NCBI GenBank assembly: GCA_024710905.1
Contig: JANJTV010000109.1
Span: forward strand, 1-64,000
Origin: Anaerolineales bacterium
Lineage (GTDB): Bacteria; Chloroflexota; Anaerolineae; Anaerolineales; Villigracilaceae
DNA: 64,000 bases
Direction of reading: 5' to 3'
The notes below the pieces were generated by a model. It worked only from the letters and a program-made list of their open reading frames with translations, was not told the DNA's origin and did not search any database. Below are positions 35,739 through 45,613 of this stretch, piece by piece; position 1 is the first letter of the stretch, and each line of letters starts with the position of its first letter. The position numbers and the translations under genes are program-made.

Positions 35739-36701
35739 TTAGGGTCCCGGGCGGGCTTCAACAACTGCCTTCACTTGCGCAATGGCCGGGCCAAAGCTGT
35801 ACACCTCCACGGCAAATTCGAGCGTATCACCGGGCTGCAGGCTGCCCTGCCATTCCCAGCGACGCACCCCCACCACGCTGCCATCCGCCGCATACGCCAC
35901 CGCCGCCAGCCAGATCGTATCGGCGGGCACAGGCGCATCCTGCGCCAGGCGTAAAACCCCATCCAGGTTGGCTATCGTGCCGGTGACATCCACCAGGGTA
36001 ATCACTTGCTCAACACTGATTGATACATAACGAGGGTCGCTGGGCAGTAATAGGGTGCTGTTTTGCAGGGTCGTCACGCCGTTCAGGCCATCGATGGATT
36101 GATTGGGGAAGAAAACCACTAGCGGGAGCGTTTCGCCGGGCGGGATGATATTTAACGGGGCATACGCGGGCTGGCTCACGACCGGCCTGCCATCCGTACC
36201 CACCAGGCTAACCTGGGCAATGGGATTTTCTACCGACAGCCCAAACGGGTTGCCCGCCAGCACCAAGCAATACACCCCGCCGCCAGATGGGAAACACCCT
36301 GGTGGCCAAAGTTGAATGCCCGCCGGGGTGGGAGCGGCAATGGCCTGGGCATCTTCAGAACTGGCCGGGATGCGCAACTGCTGGCCAACAAACAAAGATT
36401 CAGCCACCACGCCTGGGTTGGCCGCCTGCAAATCTTGCAGCCGAATTCCAAAATTTTCGGCAATCTGGCCGAGTGTATCATTGCGTTGAACGGTATAAAT
36501 AAACGGGGTTGGGCTGGGCAGCGGGATGGGCGTCTGGAACTGGGTTGCTGTCGGGGCGGCAAAAACCGTCCGCGTGGCATAAGGCTGGAGCATAACAGTG
36601 GGCAAGGCTGTGGGGGAGCCCGCCTCCCCAGCGTTGAACGCGGCACAACCTGTCATCAAAAAAATGACCAGCAGGGCTGGCATCCATCTTCTCTCTTTCA
36701 T
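35739..36701 (-). CDS. LysM-domain lipoprotein
   Basis: Lipobox LMTGCA; YTVQRNDTLGQIAENFGIRLQDLQAANPGVVAESLFVGQQLRIP. Confidence 0.87.
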   Translation of the reverse strand: MKERRWMPALLVIFLMTGCAAFNAGEAGSPTALPTVMLQPYATRTVFAAPTATQFQTPIPLPSPTPFIYTVQRNDTLGQIAENFGIRLQDLQAANPGVVAESLFVGQQLRIPASSEDAQAIAAPTPAGIQLWPPGCFPSGGGVYCLVLAGNPFGLSVENPIAQVSLVGTDGRPVVSQPAYAPLNIIPPGETLPLVVFFPNQSIDGLNGVTTLQNSTLLLPSDPRYVSISVEQVITLVDVTGTIANLDGVLRLAQDAPVPADTIWLAAVAYAADGSVVGVRRWEWQGSLQPGDTLEFAVEVYSFGPAIAQVKAVVEARPGP

Positions 36702-36762
36702 TTCTTCATTATATCAGTGGCAGAGCCTTGTCCACGCGCCATTGCTATGCTAGACTCAATCC

Positions 36763-38616
36763 ATGGCTGATATGATGCCGACTGAAATCTCCCCTGAGGA
36801 GATCTTGCTTGAACAAGCCATTGATGACATTCGCCAGGGCAAGTTTGCCGCTGCGCGAGATGCCCTGACGCGGCTGATTAAGACCGACCAAAACAATGCT
36901 ACCTACTGGGTATGGATGAGCGCTGCCATGGAAACCCAGAAGGAACGGCTGTACTGCCTGCAGGCGGCCTATAAACTAGACCCGACCAATGTGGCTGCGC
37001 GGCGCGGCCTGCGGCTGATGAGCGCCCTGCCACCGGATGATTCGATTAAGCCCTTCCCCATGAACCACCCACGCCCGTGGGAGGACAAGGTTAAGATTGC
37101 TGACGACAAACCCAAGGAAGGTGGCCTGAAAGCCCTGGCCGGGAACCCGGCCTTCAGGCTGGTGGCGATCTTGATGGTCGGCGTAATACTGGTAGGGGCG
37201 GTGCTGGTCGCGTTCAGCGCCAACGAGCAATTGCGCCCGGTTCGTACGGCCCGCCCAACGATGGATGGGACATTTACGCCAACTGTCACAGCAATATCAC
37301 AGCGCTCGGCAACGCCTGGCTCTGGAGGGGTTTCCCCGCTGATAGGCCTGCTCTCTGAACCCCATACCCCAACCCCAATTTATGCCGCCACCCCGCACGG
37401 GGATGTGGCCTTGGATAGCTACCGCGGCGCGATGCGCGCCTATAACAGCGGGCAATGGGACATGGTGGCTGTGATGATGGCACAGGTGGCTACCGCCCAA
37501 CCCGGTTCAGTGGATGCGATTTATTTCATCGCCGAGTCGTACCGCCTGAGCGGACGCTACCAAGAAGCGCTGGATACTTACCAGCAGGCGATTGCCATCA
37601 ATGCTAATTTTGCGCCGAATTTCCTTGGCCGCGCCCGCACCCGGCTGTCCCAGAACCCGCGCAATAATGTGCTTTCAGACCTAAACGCTGCCATCAATCT
37701 GGACCCCAATTATGGCGAAGCTTTCCTTGAAAGGGGTCTATATCATTTCAACACCAACGATCTGGAATCTGCCTTAAAAGACTTGCGCCAGGCGGCCATC
37801 CTGATGCCCGGTTCGCCACTTGTACAACTGGCACTGGCAAAAACAGAGATTGCCCAGGGCAACTATGAAGAAGCTGTTGTTGCAGCCAGATTGGCCAACG
37901 AACTGGATATTACGAACCTGGAGAGTTACCTGGTGCTCGGGACGGCCTACCGGTTGAACGGTCAGTTGGATGAAGCCGTTTCGCTGCTGGAAACCTATGT
38001 AGAGTATGCGCCGGACAGTTCAGATGCGTTCATGACCCTGGGACAGGCTTATCTTAACGAAGGCCGCCTGGATGAATCCCTGGATGCATTGAATAAAGCC
38101 CTGCAACTGGATGAGCGAAACTCCAGCGCATATGTTGCCCGCGGGGAGGTTTACCTCCAGCAGGAAGAAAATGAAGATGCCCTGGAAGATTTCCAGCGGG
38201 CCAGGCAATTTAACCAAAACTCTTTTGAAGCCGCAATCGGGCTGGCGCGAGCTTACCTTGCACTGGGCCAGCCAAACAATGCTTATGCCCTGGCTTTGTT
38301 ACCCAATGAGCGATTAGTACAAACCGACCAACAATGGGGGTTGTACTTCTACTATCGTGCCCAAGCATTGGAAGGATTAAATGAGCGGGATGCAGCCTAC
38401 CGTGATTGGCGTGACCTGCTTGCCCTGCCGGAAGATGCTGTCAGTGAAGAAATGCGTGCCGAGGCGCAGCAACGGGCAGATGCTTTGCGTTCCCCCACCC
38501 CGTCAGCAAACACGGCGACCCCGGCTACGTCGCGGACACCCACACCAACCCAAACCCGAATTCCTTCGGCAACCCCCTCCCCAACCAATACGCGTGCGCC
38601 TTCCGCAACGCCGTAG
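36763..38616 (+). CDS. TPR-repeat protein with single TM segment and C-terminal TPT-rich tail
   Basis: Serial TPRs (YQEALDTYQQAIAINANFAPNFLGRAR...); TM LVAILMVGVILVGAVLVAF. Confidence 0.88.
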   Translation: MADMMPTEISPEEILLEQAIDDIRQGKFAAARDALTRLIKTDQNNATYWVWMSAAMETQKERLYCLQAAYKLDPTNVAARRGLRLMSALPPDDSIKPFPMNHPRPWEDKVKIADDKPKEGGLKALAGNPAFRLVAILMVGVILVGAVLVAFSANEQLRPVRTARPTMDGTFTPTVTAISQRSATPGSGGVSPLIGLLSEPHTPTPIYAATPHGDVALDSYRGAMRAYNSGQWDMVAVMMAQVATAQPGSVDAIYFIAESYRLSGRYQEALDTYQQAIAINANFAPNFLGRARTRLSQNPRNNVLSDLNAAINLDPNYGEAFLERGLYHFNTNDLESALKDLRQAAILMPGSPLVQLALAKTEIAQGNYEEAVVAARLANELDITNLESYLVLGTAYRLNGQLDEAVSLLETYVEYAPDSSDAFMTLGQAYLNEGRLDESLDALNKALQLDERNSSAYVARGEVYLQQEENEDALEDFQRARQFNQNSFEAAIGLARAYLALGQPNNAYALALLPNERLVQTDQQWGLYFYYRAQALEGLNERDAAYRDWRDLLALPEDAVSEEMRAEAQQRADALRSPTPSANTATPATSRTPTPTQTRIPSATPSPTNTRAPSATP

Positions 38617-38630
38617 CAACCTGTTCCCCA

Positions 38631-38667
38631 CAGCAAACCTCCCGCCTTACGAGCGGGAGGTTTGCTG
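38631..38667. terminator. bidirectional terminator between convergent genes
   Basis: 15-bp perfect inverted repeat CAGCAAACCTCCCGC-cttacga-GCGGGAGGTTTGCTG followed by TTTT. Confidence 0.85.
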
Positions 38668-39018
38668 TTTTGCTGTGGCGGCCGCTTTCCGACAGGCCGG
38701 GCAGGGACATAATGCCCGCAAATAGTGCCAGTTGTAAATGCCGTAGTCATGATAATCTTCCCAGACCAGAGTGACGCCATACGCGCCAGTGGAAACAATA
38801 TTCACCAGCCGGGTGGCAGGAGAGTCTTCCAACATGACATTAAAGACTTCAGCATCCGGCTCTGATTTCATATTCTCATGACCGCCCCGGCACTGGGCGC
38901 ACGGACAGGCTGCCCGCAACAGGGAAAAGGGATAGATACTGGTGTGGCCATCTGTCCAGGTGACGGTCATTTCCATGGCCTGGCGATTGGCTTTTATTCC
39001 GGTTGGTCGAAGGTTCAT
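38647..39018 (-). CDS. DUF971 domain-containing protein
   Basis: VTWTDGHTSIYPFSLLRAACPCAQCRGG; VWEDYHDYGIYNWHYLRALCPCPAC. Confidence 0.87.
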   Translation of the reverse strand: MNLRPTGIKANRQAMEMTVTWTDGHTSIYPFSLLRAACPCAQCRGGHENMKSEPDAEVFNVMLEDSPATRLVNIVSTGAYGVTLVWEDYHDYGIYNWHYLRALCPCPACRKAAATAKQQTSRS

Positions 39019-39036
39019 TGTGTTTGCTCCAAAAAT

Positions 39037-39510
39037 TTACGGTGCGGGGATGTAGCCCAGGAAGGCATCTGCTGCCCAACCTGACCGTTTGTCGTCATAA
39101 ATCGCAACCAGGTACCACCAGGTGTAGCCATCCTTAAATTGTGGCCCGTCTTGCACCTGAAAGACCTCCGAATCATACCCGAGGAACAATTGTGGAGCAT
39201 CCAGACCGGCGTCTGCGCGCAGGCGCAGCCCCTGCCCGGAAGTCCCGCTGATTTGGACGTAGCCGCCAATGGAAATCTCGCCCGATACCGGCGTGGGCGT
39301 CTGGTTTCCTGCTGGCTCGGTAGGTGGTGGGAGGGGAGTGCCCGTCGGTGCGGGGATAACCGTCTGGGCAGCCAGGAAATTCCCCGGTTCCGGCGGCGGG
39401 GGAGCCGTCCAGATAATCCAGGCAAAAGTGATTACCAACAAGGCAACAGCCAACCCAAGGATGGCCAGGAAAACGCGGGGGGTCAGGATGTCGTTAAGGT
39501 TTACATTCAT
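39037..39510 (-). CDS. membrane-anchored SH3-like domain protein
   Basis: N-terminal TM LAILGLAVALLVITFAWIIWTAP; SH3b-like ISGTSGQGLRLRADAGLDAPQLFLGYDSEVFQV. Confidence 0.7.
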   Translation of the reverse strand: MNVNLNDILTPRVFLAILGLAVALLVITFAWIIWTAPPPPEPGNFLAAQTVIPAPTGTPLPPPTEPAGNQTPTPVSGEISIGGYVQISGTSGQGLRLRADAGLDAPQLFLGYDSEVFQVQDGPQFKDGYTWWYLVAIYDDKRSGWAADAFLGYIPAP

Positions 39511-40475
39511 GATGGCTTAAGTAAATGTCTCGCACCGGGTGGAATAAGCAGGCGAATGGCGGCAGGCTGGCAGGAAATTTCTGCCCGGGTGGTTTCTCCC
39601 AGTGGATCACCATCCAATTGGATATGGAAGGGTTGGTCAGATTCCATCACCAGATGTTCAAAATTAATCTTGTGGGCATCCAGCGCCCGCAGGTGATGGC
39701 CACCCAGCATACCAAAAGCATGCCGCAAGGCATCGCTCAGGTTTGCTCCGGAAAACAGCCAGATATCCATCTTCCCGTCATCAAGATATGCTTCCGGCGA
39801 AATCTCTGCCAACCCGCCCAGGTAACTGCGTATATTGGTGGCCACGGCCTGCATAATCTGCCCCTGCCAGCGGGTATGCCCGGCAGTAACTTGCACATTC
39901 ACCCCATTCCATAGGGCGGCCTGGGTAACGGCTTCGACAAAAAAGTGTGGCACAGGCATGTATTTGGCCACTCTTGTGCGCGGCTCCACCCGGCGGATGG
40001 TCAGGCCGTCCAGGCCGATTCCTGCCCAGAGCAGGAAGGGCTGGCCATTACAAATTCCCAGATCCACAGCGGCAGGCGATGCAGCCAGCAAGGTTTGGAT
40101 GTTTTGGCGCATGGCCCAGGGCCGCGTCCATTCTAAGGAAGGCAAGCCCAGGTCTACACCAAGCACATTGCTTGTCCCGGCGGGCAGTACACCCAGCGCG
40201 GTCTGGGAGCCAACCAACCCGGCAGCCGCCATCCGCAGGGTACCATCGCCGCCTGCGGCAAAAACAGCATCCAACCCATCCTCCGCAGCCTGGCGGGCCA
40301 GTTCCGTGACATGGGCCGCGCTGCGCGTGGACGCCAGGCGTACCGTCCAACCGGCGTGGCGCAACAGGCGCACAGCATCATAAACGAACAGTCGGGCGGG
40401 CAACCTGCCAGCCGTAGGATTGTAAAGGAACAGGCCCTGCATAGTGGGGATTATATCAGCCGTGGAAAGCCCCAT
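39507..40475 (-). CDS. diacylglycerol kinase family lipid kinase (YegS/BmrU-like)
   Basis: FLYNPTAGR; AVFAAGGDGTLRMAAAGLVGSQTALGVLPAGTSNVLGVDLGL. Confidence 0.92.
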   Translation of the reverse strand: MGLSTADIIPTMQGLFLYNPTAGRLPARLFVYDAVRLLRHAGWTVRLASTRSAAHVTELARQAAEDGLDAVFAAGGDGTLRMAAAGLVGSQTALGVLPAGTSNVLGVDLGLPSLEWTRPWAMRQNIQTLLAASPAAVDLGICNGQPFLLWAGIGLDGLTIRRVEPRTRVAKYMPVPHFFVEAVTQAALWNGVNVQVTAGHTRWQGQIMQAVATNIRSYLGGLAEISPEAYLDDGKMDIWLFSGANLSDALRHAFGMLGGHHLRALDAHKINFEHLVMESDQPFHIQLDGDPLGETTRAEISCQPAAIRLLIPPGARHLLKPS

Positions 40476-40492
40476 GATATAATTTTTTTAAC

Positions 40493-41608
40493 ATGACCGG
40501 CCAGACACCCCTGCTTAATAATCGATATCAGATGATTGAGCCGCTCGGCTCAGGCGGCATGGCGCAGGTTTTCCGCGCCCGTGACCTGATGCTGGAACGG
40601 TTTGTGGCCGTTAAGGTACTGCGCCCGGACTACTCTGCCGACCCGGATTTCCAGGTACGCTTCAGGCAGGAAGCCAAAGCCGCAGCGAACCTGTCTCACC
40701 CTAACATTGTCACCGTACACGACTTCGGTTTTGACCAGGGCATGCTATTCATTGTCATGGAGCATATCCCCGGCACAAACCTGAAAACCATGGTCGAAAA
40801 CCTGGGTAAATTCAACCCGGAAGAAGCCCTGCCACTGCTTGTGCAGGCTTGCGCAGGTATTGGTTACGCGCACCGCGCCGGACTAGTGCACTGCGATGTC
40901 AAACCACATAATATGCTGGTCACGCCAGACCACCGCCTGAAAGTTACCGACTTCGGCATTGCCCGTGCCATCGCCAGCATCCACCCGGATGAGCAAACCG
41001 ATGTAATCTGGGGCTCGCCATTGTATTTCTCACCCGAACAGGCCGGTGGGCAGGCCCCCTCCCCGGCTTCGGATGTTTATTCGCTTGGCGTAGTAATGTA
41101 TGAAATGCTGACCGGCAGGCCGCCTTTTGTGGCGAAAACAGCTGAAAAACTGGCCCAGTTACACCGCGAAGCCCAGCCCGAACCGCCCGGTAAGTTCAAC
41201 CCTGCCATTGGCGACGCACTGGAACAGATTATCCTGAAAGTGCTTTCCAAAGAACCTGCCGCGCGCTATCGCACCGCCGACCAGTTGGGCCGTGTGCTGA
41301 TGACTTTTGGCAACACTCGCCAGAACCCGGCGGTTGCCCTGACCCCCGAACCTCCGCCCACCGACACCGAACCGACCATTGCGCCGCAGCCCACCCGTCG
41401 CGCCACATCCCCTACAGCTGCACGCCCGGTTGTTCCTGCGCGCCCGGCTGTCACCCGCTATACACCCCCGCCACGCCCCGAAACCATTGAAGAAGAAGTT
41501 ATTGACATAGACTGGGTGGCCGTGGCCCTGGGCTTGCTGGCCTTTGTGGCTGTTGGTGGGCTGATTCCCTTCTGGATGTACATCTACTACCAGTTCACTG
41601 CCTTCTAA
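40493..41608 (+). CDS. tail-anchored Ser/Thr protein kinase (Hanks type)
   Basis: YQMIEPLGSGGMAQVFRARDLMLERFVAVKVL; HCDVKPHNMLVTPDHRLKVTDFGIAR; C-terminal TM. Confidence 0.94.
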   Translation: MTGQTPLLNNRYQMIEPLGSGGMAQVFRARDLMLERFVAVKVLRPDYSADPDFQVRFRQEAKAAANLSHPNIVTVHDFGFDQGMLFIVMEHIPGTNLKTMVENLGKFNPEEALPLLVQACAGIGYAHRAGLVHCDVKPHNMLVTPDHRLKVTDFGIARAIASIHPDEQTDVIWGSPLYFSPEQAGGQAPSPASDVYSLGVVMYEMLTGRPPFVAKTAEKLAQLHREAQPEPPGKFNPAIGDALEQIILKVLSKEPAARYRTADQLGRVLMTFGNTRQNPAVALTPEPPPTDTEPTIAPQPTRRATSPTAARPVVPARPAVTRYTPPPRPETIEEEVIDIDWVAVALGLLAFVAVGGLIPFWMYIYYQFTAF

Positions 41609-42271
41609 ATGACCACAACCATCATCGCGCCATCCATCCTGTCTGCCGATTTCACCCACCTGGGCGAACAACTTGCGGCATGTGAACAAGCCGGGGCGGA
41701 TTGGATTCATGTGGATGTGATGGACGGGCATTTTGTACCCAACCTGACGATTGGCCCATTGGTGGTGGAAGCCTGTAAACGCGCCACCGGGCTACCCCTC
41801 GACGTGCACTTGATGATCGAAAAGCCGGAGTCCATTATCCCGGCCTTCGCCAGGGCAGGCGCCTCGCGCCTGACCATTCACGTGGAGACCTGCCCGCACC
41901 TGCACCGCACGCTGGAACAAATCCGCGGGCTCGGCGTCTCAGCCGGGGTGACATTGAACCCATCCACCCCGGTTGAGTCTTTGCGGCATGTGCTGCACCT
42001 GATTGACCTGGCGCTGGTGATGACCGTCAACCCTGGTTTCGGCGGGCAGTCGTTTATCAAAGAAATGCTGCCCAAAATCCAACACCTGCGCCAGATGTTG
42101 GATAAACACAACCCGACCGCCTGGCTGCAGGTAGATGGGGGAATTTCGGCAGAGACCATTGGCTTGGCCCACACGGCGGGCGCCAATGCATTTGTGGCCG
42201 GGAATGCAGTTTTCAACCACCCAAACGGGATACAGGCCGGGGTGAGTGCACTGCGAGAGAAATTGGTTTAA
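41609..42271 (+). CDS. rpe: ribulose-phosphate 3-epimerase
   Basis: IAPSILSADFTHLGEQ; WIHVDVMDGHFVPNLTIGP; VMTVNPGFGGQSFI; LQVDGGISAETI. Confidence 0.96.
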   Translation: MTTTIIAPSILSADFTHLGEQLAACEQAGADWIHVDVMDGHFVPNLTIGPLVVEACKRATGLPLDVHLMIEKPESIIPAFARAGASRLTIHVETCPHLHRTLEQIRGLGVSAGVTLNPSTPVESLRHVLHLIDLALVMTVNPGFGGQSFIKEMLPKIQHLRQMLDKHNPTAWLQVDGGISAETIGLAHTAGANAFVAGNAVFNHPNGIQAGVSALREKLV

Positions 42272-42290
42272 CGGGTTAAAACAAAAATCA

Positions 42291-42309
42291 CGGCCAAACC
42301 AGTTGGCCG
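42291..42309 (-). terminator. terminator of rpmB
   Basis: CGGCCAA-ctggt-TTGGCCG followed by TGATTTTTGTTTT on the minus strand. Confidence 0.7.
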
Positions 42310-42346
42310 GATTCTTGTTCGGTTCATCCAGAAAAGAGATGCCGTG

Positions 42347-42529
42347 TTAGGCGGTTTTCACCAGGGTGCGAATGCACTTGGTGCACAAAGTCTTCTGAAC
42401 TTTGCGGCCTTTTTCAAACACGGTTACCTTCTGCAGGTTCGGGCGAAAGGTACGGTTACTCGCCCGCTGGGAGAAAGAGCGGTTGTGTCCGAAGGTGGTA
42501 GTCTTGCTGCAATGTGCGCACTTGGCCAT
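42347..42529 (-). CDS. rpmB: 50S ribosomal protein L28
   Basis: MAKCAHCSKTTTFGHNRSFSQRASNRTFRPNLQKVTVFEKGRKVQKTLCTKCIRTLVKTA. Confidence 0.95.
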   Translation of the reverse strand: MAKCAHCSKTTTFGHNRSFSQRASNRTFRPNLQKVTVFEKGRKVQKTLCTKCIRTLVKTA

Positions 42530-42637
42530 TTTCTTGCTTCCTTTCTTGCTATAATTACATTGAAAAGCGCGTTATTCTATCACAGAACGAACCCTTCTTC
42601 AAGACAGGTGTTAAACCAATACGCAAAGGATTTCAAC

Positions 42638-42994
42638 ATGGGCGAAGAAAAAACAACCCTGGGCAGCATCAGCATCTCCCCCAACGCCGTGGCCTCGATT
42701 GCCTACCACGCCACCCTGCAATCTTATGGAGTAGTGGGGCTGGCCCCAAAGAACCTGGCCGAGGGAATTGCCGCCACCATCACCCGCGAACCCAGCCGGG
42801 GTGTAAATGTAAAATTTGATGGTGAGCATCTCAACATTGATATTTATGTGATCGTCGAATTTGGTACACGCATTGCCACGGTGGCAAACAGTGTGGCCAA
42901 TGCCGTCGTTTTTAACGTCGAAAAATCGGTCGGCCTGAAAGTAAATGAAGTAAATGTACATGTGCAGGGCCTGCGCGTGAGCAACCCGGACTAG
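42638..42994 (+). CDS. Asp23/Gls24 family envelope stress protein
   Basis: LGSISISPNAVASIAYHATLQSYGVVGLAPK...VEKSVGLKVNEVNVHVQGLRV. Confidence 0.93.
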   Translation: MGEEKTTLGSISISPNAVASIAYHATLQSYGVVGLAPKNLAEGIAATITREPSRGVNVKFDGEHLNIDIYVIVEFGTRIATVANSVANAVVFNVEKSVGLKVNEVNVHVQGLRVSNPD

Positions 42995-43025
42995 TGCCGG
43001 AAATCTTTAACTTGAGTGGAGAGCG

Positions 43026-44675
43026 ATGAAACGGATTGAAGATGCGCCGATTGACGGCCTGGCCTTTAAGAGACTGGTGGAAGCCGGGCTGACCTGGCTG
43101 CGAACCAACCAGCAAACAGTAAATGCCCTGAACGTGTTCCCGGTGCCAGATGGCGATACCGGGACGAACATGCTGCTGACCATGCAGTCTGCTTATAACG
43201 AAATTTCCAGCCTGGGGCATACCAGCGTCAGCCAGATGGCAGCCGCCGTTTCGCAAGGCGCGCTGATGGGCGCACGCGGTAACTCCGGCGTAATCCTTTC
43301 ACAGTTGTGGCGCGGGTTTTCACGCGGCCTGCACGGCGTAGAAGTGATTGATGCGCCATCGCTGGCGAAAGCGTTTTCCGAGGCTCGCGACACCGCTTAT
43401 AAAGGCGTGGTGCGGCCGGTGGAAGGCACCATCCTGACTGTATCGAAGGATATTGCTGCCGCGGTTGAAGCGGCTGTGACCGAGATTAGTGACCCGATTG
43501 AACTGCTACGTGTGGCGGTGAAAGCCGCTGACGAATCAGTACAGCGCACACCAGATTTGCTGCCCATTCTCAAGCAGGCCGGGGTGGTTGATTCGGGCGG
43601 TAAGGGGCTTTATTTCATCCTGGAGGGCATGCTGCGCCTGGTGGATGACCTGCCATTGGACCAGGCCGAATCCACCGTGCAGCCGCTCTCCGCCATGAAC
43701 CTGGAGAACGCCATGGAAGACGTGGAAGAAGGCCAGGATTGGGAAGTGGTAGTAGATTTCCGCCCGAATGGCGAGTTGGACTTGCGCACGTTCTACGGAA
43801 AGCTGGAGGAAATGGGCACCTCCATTCAGGTGGGCGAAGGGGATGGTATGTACCGTATGCACATCCATGTGCCGCTTGAAAACCGTTACACGCCCATTGA
43901 ATATATTATGGAAGTTGGCACCATCACCAAGGTCGCCATTGAAAACCTGCTGGCACAAATGGACGAAATCGAACATCGCGCCCAGGGCACCAAGATTGAA
44001 CTGGCCAACGTGGAACCGGGCCAGATCGCTGTGGTGGTGGTTTCCCCCGGCGCAGGCATCTCACGCATTTTCGGTAGTCTGGGTGCGTGTGCCGTGGTAG
44101 CTGGCGGTCAGACGATGAATCCTTCCACAAAGGATATCCTCGAATCGTTTGAAAACTTGCCCACCGATAAGGTCATCATCCTCCCGAACAATAAGAACAT
44201 CATCCTGGCTGCCCAGCAGGCCAAGGAAGTGACCGTCAAAAAAGTACACGTGATCCCCAGCCGCAATATTCCCCAGGGGTTGGCTGCCATGTTGCATCTT
44301 GACCCGGATGGCGACCTGGAAGCAATAGCCGGGCGCATGGAAAAATCACTGGAAAATGTTGTTACCGGCGAAATTACCATTGCCACCCGCACTGTTGAAA
44401 TTGACGGCGTTAATGTAAAAGACGGCCAGGTGATCGGCCTGTTGAACGGCAAACTGGCCATTTCATCAGACAGTCTGGAACATGCCGTGCTGGAGTTCCT
44501 TGAAAAAGCCGGTGCCGCCGATTATGAACTAATTACCCTATTCTACGGCGAAGACATGAAGCACGCCGAGGCCAACCGCATCGCAGACCTGATTCGCGAA
44601 AAGTACCCTGACCAAGAAATTGAAGTGCAGGAAGGCGGCCAGCCGCACTATCAGTTCATCATTTCGATTGAATAA
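43026..44675 (+). CDS. DAK2 domain fatty-acid kinase catalytic subunit-like (FakA/YloV)
   Basis: LNVFPVPDGDTGTNMLLTM; GARGNSGVILSQLWRGFS; adjacent DegV/FakB gene. Confidence 0.93.
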   Translation: MKRIEDAPIDGLAFKRLVEAGLTWLRTNQQTVNALNVFPVPDGDTGTNMLLTMQSAYNEISSLGHTSVSQMAAAVSQGALMGARGNSGVILSQLWRGFSRGLHGVEVIDAPSLAKAFSEARDTAYKGVVRPVEGTILTVSKDIAAAVEAAVTEISDPIELLRVAVKAADESVQRTPDLLPILKQAGVVDSGGKGLYFILEGMLRLVDDLPLDQAESTVQPLSAMNLENAMEDVEEGQDWEVVVDFRPNGELDLRTFYGKLEEMGTSIQVGEGDGMYRMHIHVPLENRYTPIEYIMEVGTITKVAIENLLAQMDEIEHRAQGTKIELANVEPGQIAVVVVSPGAGISRIFGSLGACAVVAGGQTMNPSTKDILESFENLPTDKVIILPNNKNIILAAQQAKEVTVKKVHVIPSRNIPQGLAAMLHLDPDGDLEAIAGRMEKSLENVVTGEITIATRTVEIDGVNVKDGQVIGLLNGKLAISSDSLEHAVLEFLEKAGAADYELITLFYGEDMKHAEANRIADLIREKYPDQEIEVQEGGQPHYQFIISIE

Positions 44676-44741
44676 AACCCGGCAAAGGAGTACGACGCGC
44701 CACAAGGACATTCCTCCCTCGGCGCGTCGTATTGTTTTCTT

Positions 44742-45590
44742 ATGAAAATCGGATTTGTTACTGACTCTCCCTCAGACTTGCCCGCCGACCTGGCCGAACG
44801 CCACGGGATAATCATAATCCCTGCCGTGCTGGTCATGGAAGGCAGGGATTATATCGACGGGCAGGACATCACCCGCGAGCAATTCTATGAACGCCTGCCA
44901 GCCCTGAAAACCCCGCCCACCACTGCCGCCCCCTCCCCGGCTTCTTTTCACCAGGCCTACCAGACCCTGTTCAGCCGCGGCTGCGACCAAGTTATCTCGT
45001 TGCATACATCCGAGCGCCTGACCGCCATTGCCAACATCGCCCGCCAGGTAGCCAGCGAATTTGACGGGCGAATCACCGTGCTGGACAGCGCTTCGCTGAC
45101 CCTCGGTGTCGGCTTCCAGGTGCTGGCCGGGATGGAAGCCGCTGAAGAAGGTCTGCCGCTACCCGATGTGCTGGCAGCCATCGAATCCACTCGCAAGCGC
45201 GTCCGCGTGGCCGCCGCGCTTGACACAATGGATTACCTGCGCCGTTCCGGGCGCGTCCCTGCCGCAGTCACCGCCATTGGCGGCGTGCTGAGCATCAAAC
45301 CGGTGGTTGAAATTCACAAAGGACAGATCAAGTTCATTCAGGCGGCCCGCACCACCCAGCAGGCCACCAATGCCTTGCAGGACTTCCTGCAAGTTCTCGG
45401 CCCGCTGGAACGGTTGACCCTGTTGCACACCAATGCCGAACACCGCGCCCGCAACCTGCTCACCACCCTGATGAGCAGCCCCGTCCGCCTGACCCTGCCG
45501 CGCGAGATCGGCATCACCAACGTCACCAGCGTCATCGGCACCCACGTCGGGCCGGGTGGCCTGGGTTTTGCCGCCGTCACAGCCGCCTGA
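44742..45590 (+). CDS. DegV family protein (FakB-like)
   Basis: KIGFVTDSPSDLPADLAERHGIIIIPAVLVMEGRDYIDGQDITREQFYERL; KTPPTTAAPSPASF. Confidence 0.94.
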   Translation: MKIGFVTDSPSDLPADLAERHGIIIIPAVLVMEGRDYIDGQDITREQFYERLPALKTPPTTAAPSPASFHQAYQTLFSRGCDQVISLHTSERLTAIANIARQVASEFDGRITVLDSASLTLGVGFQVLAGMEAAEEGLPLPDVLAAIESTRKRVRVAAALDTMDYLRRSGRVPAAVTAIGGVLSIKPVVEIHKGQIKFIQAARTTQQATNALQDFLQVLGPLERLTLLHTNAEHRARNLLTTLMSSPVRLTLPREIGITNVTSVIGTHVGPGGLGFAAVTAA

Positions 45591-45613
45591 TTTCTTCTGA
45601 TAAAATACCACCC

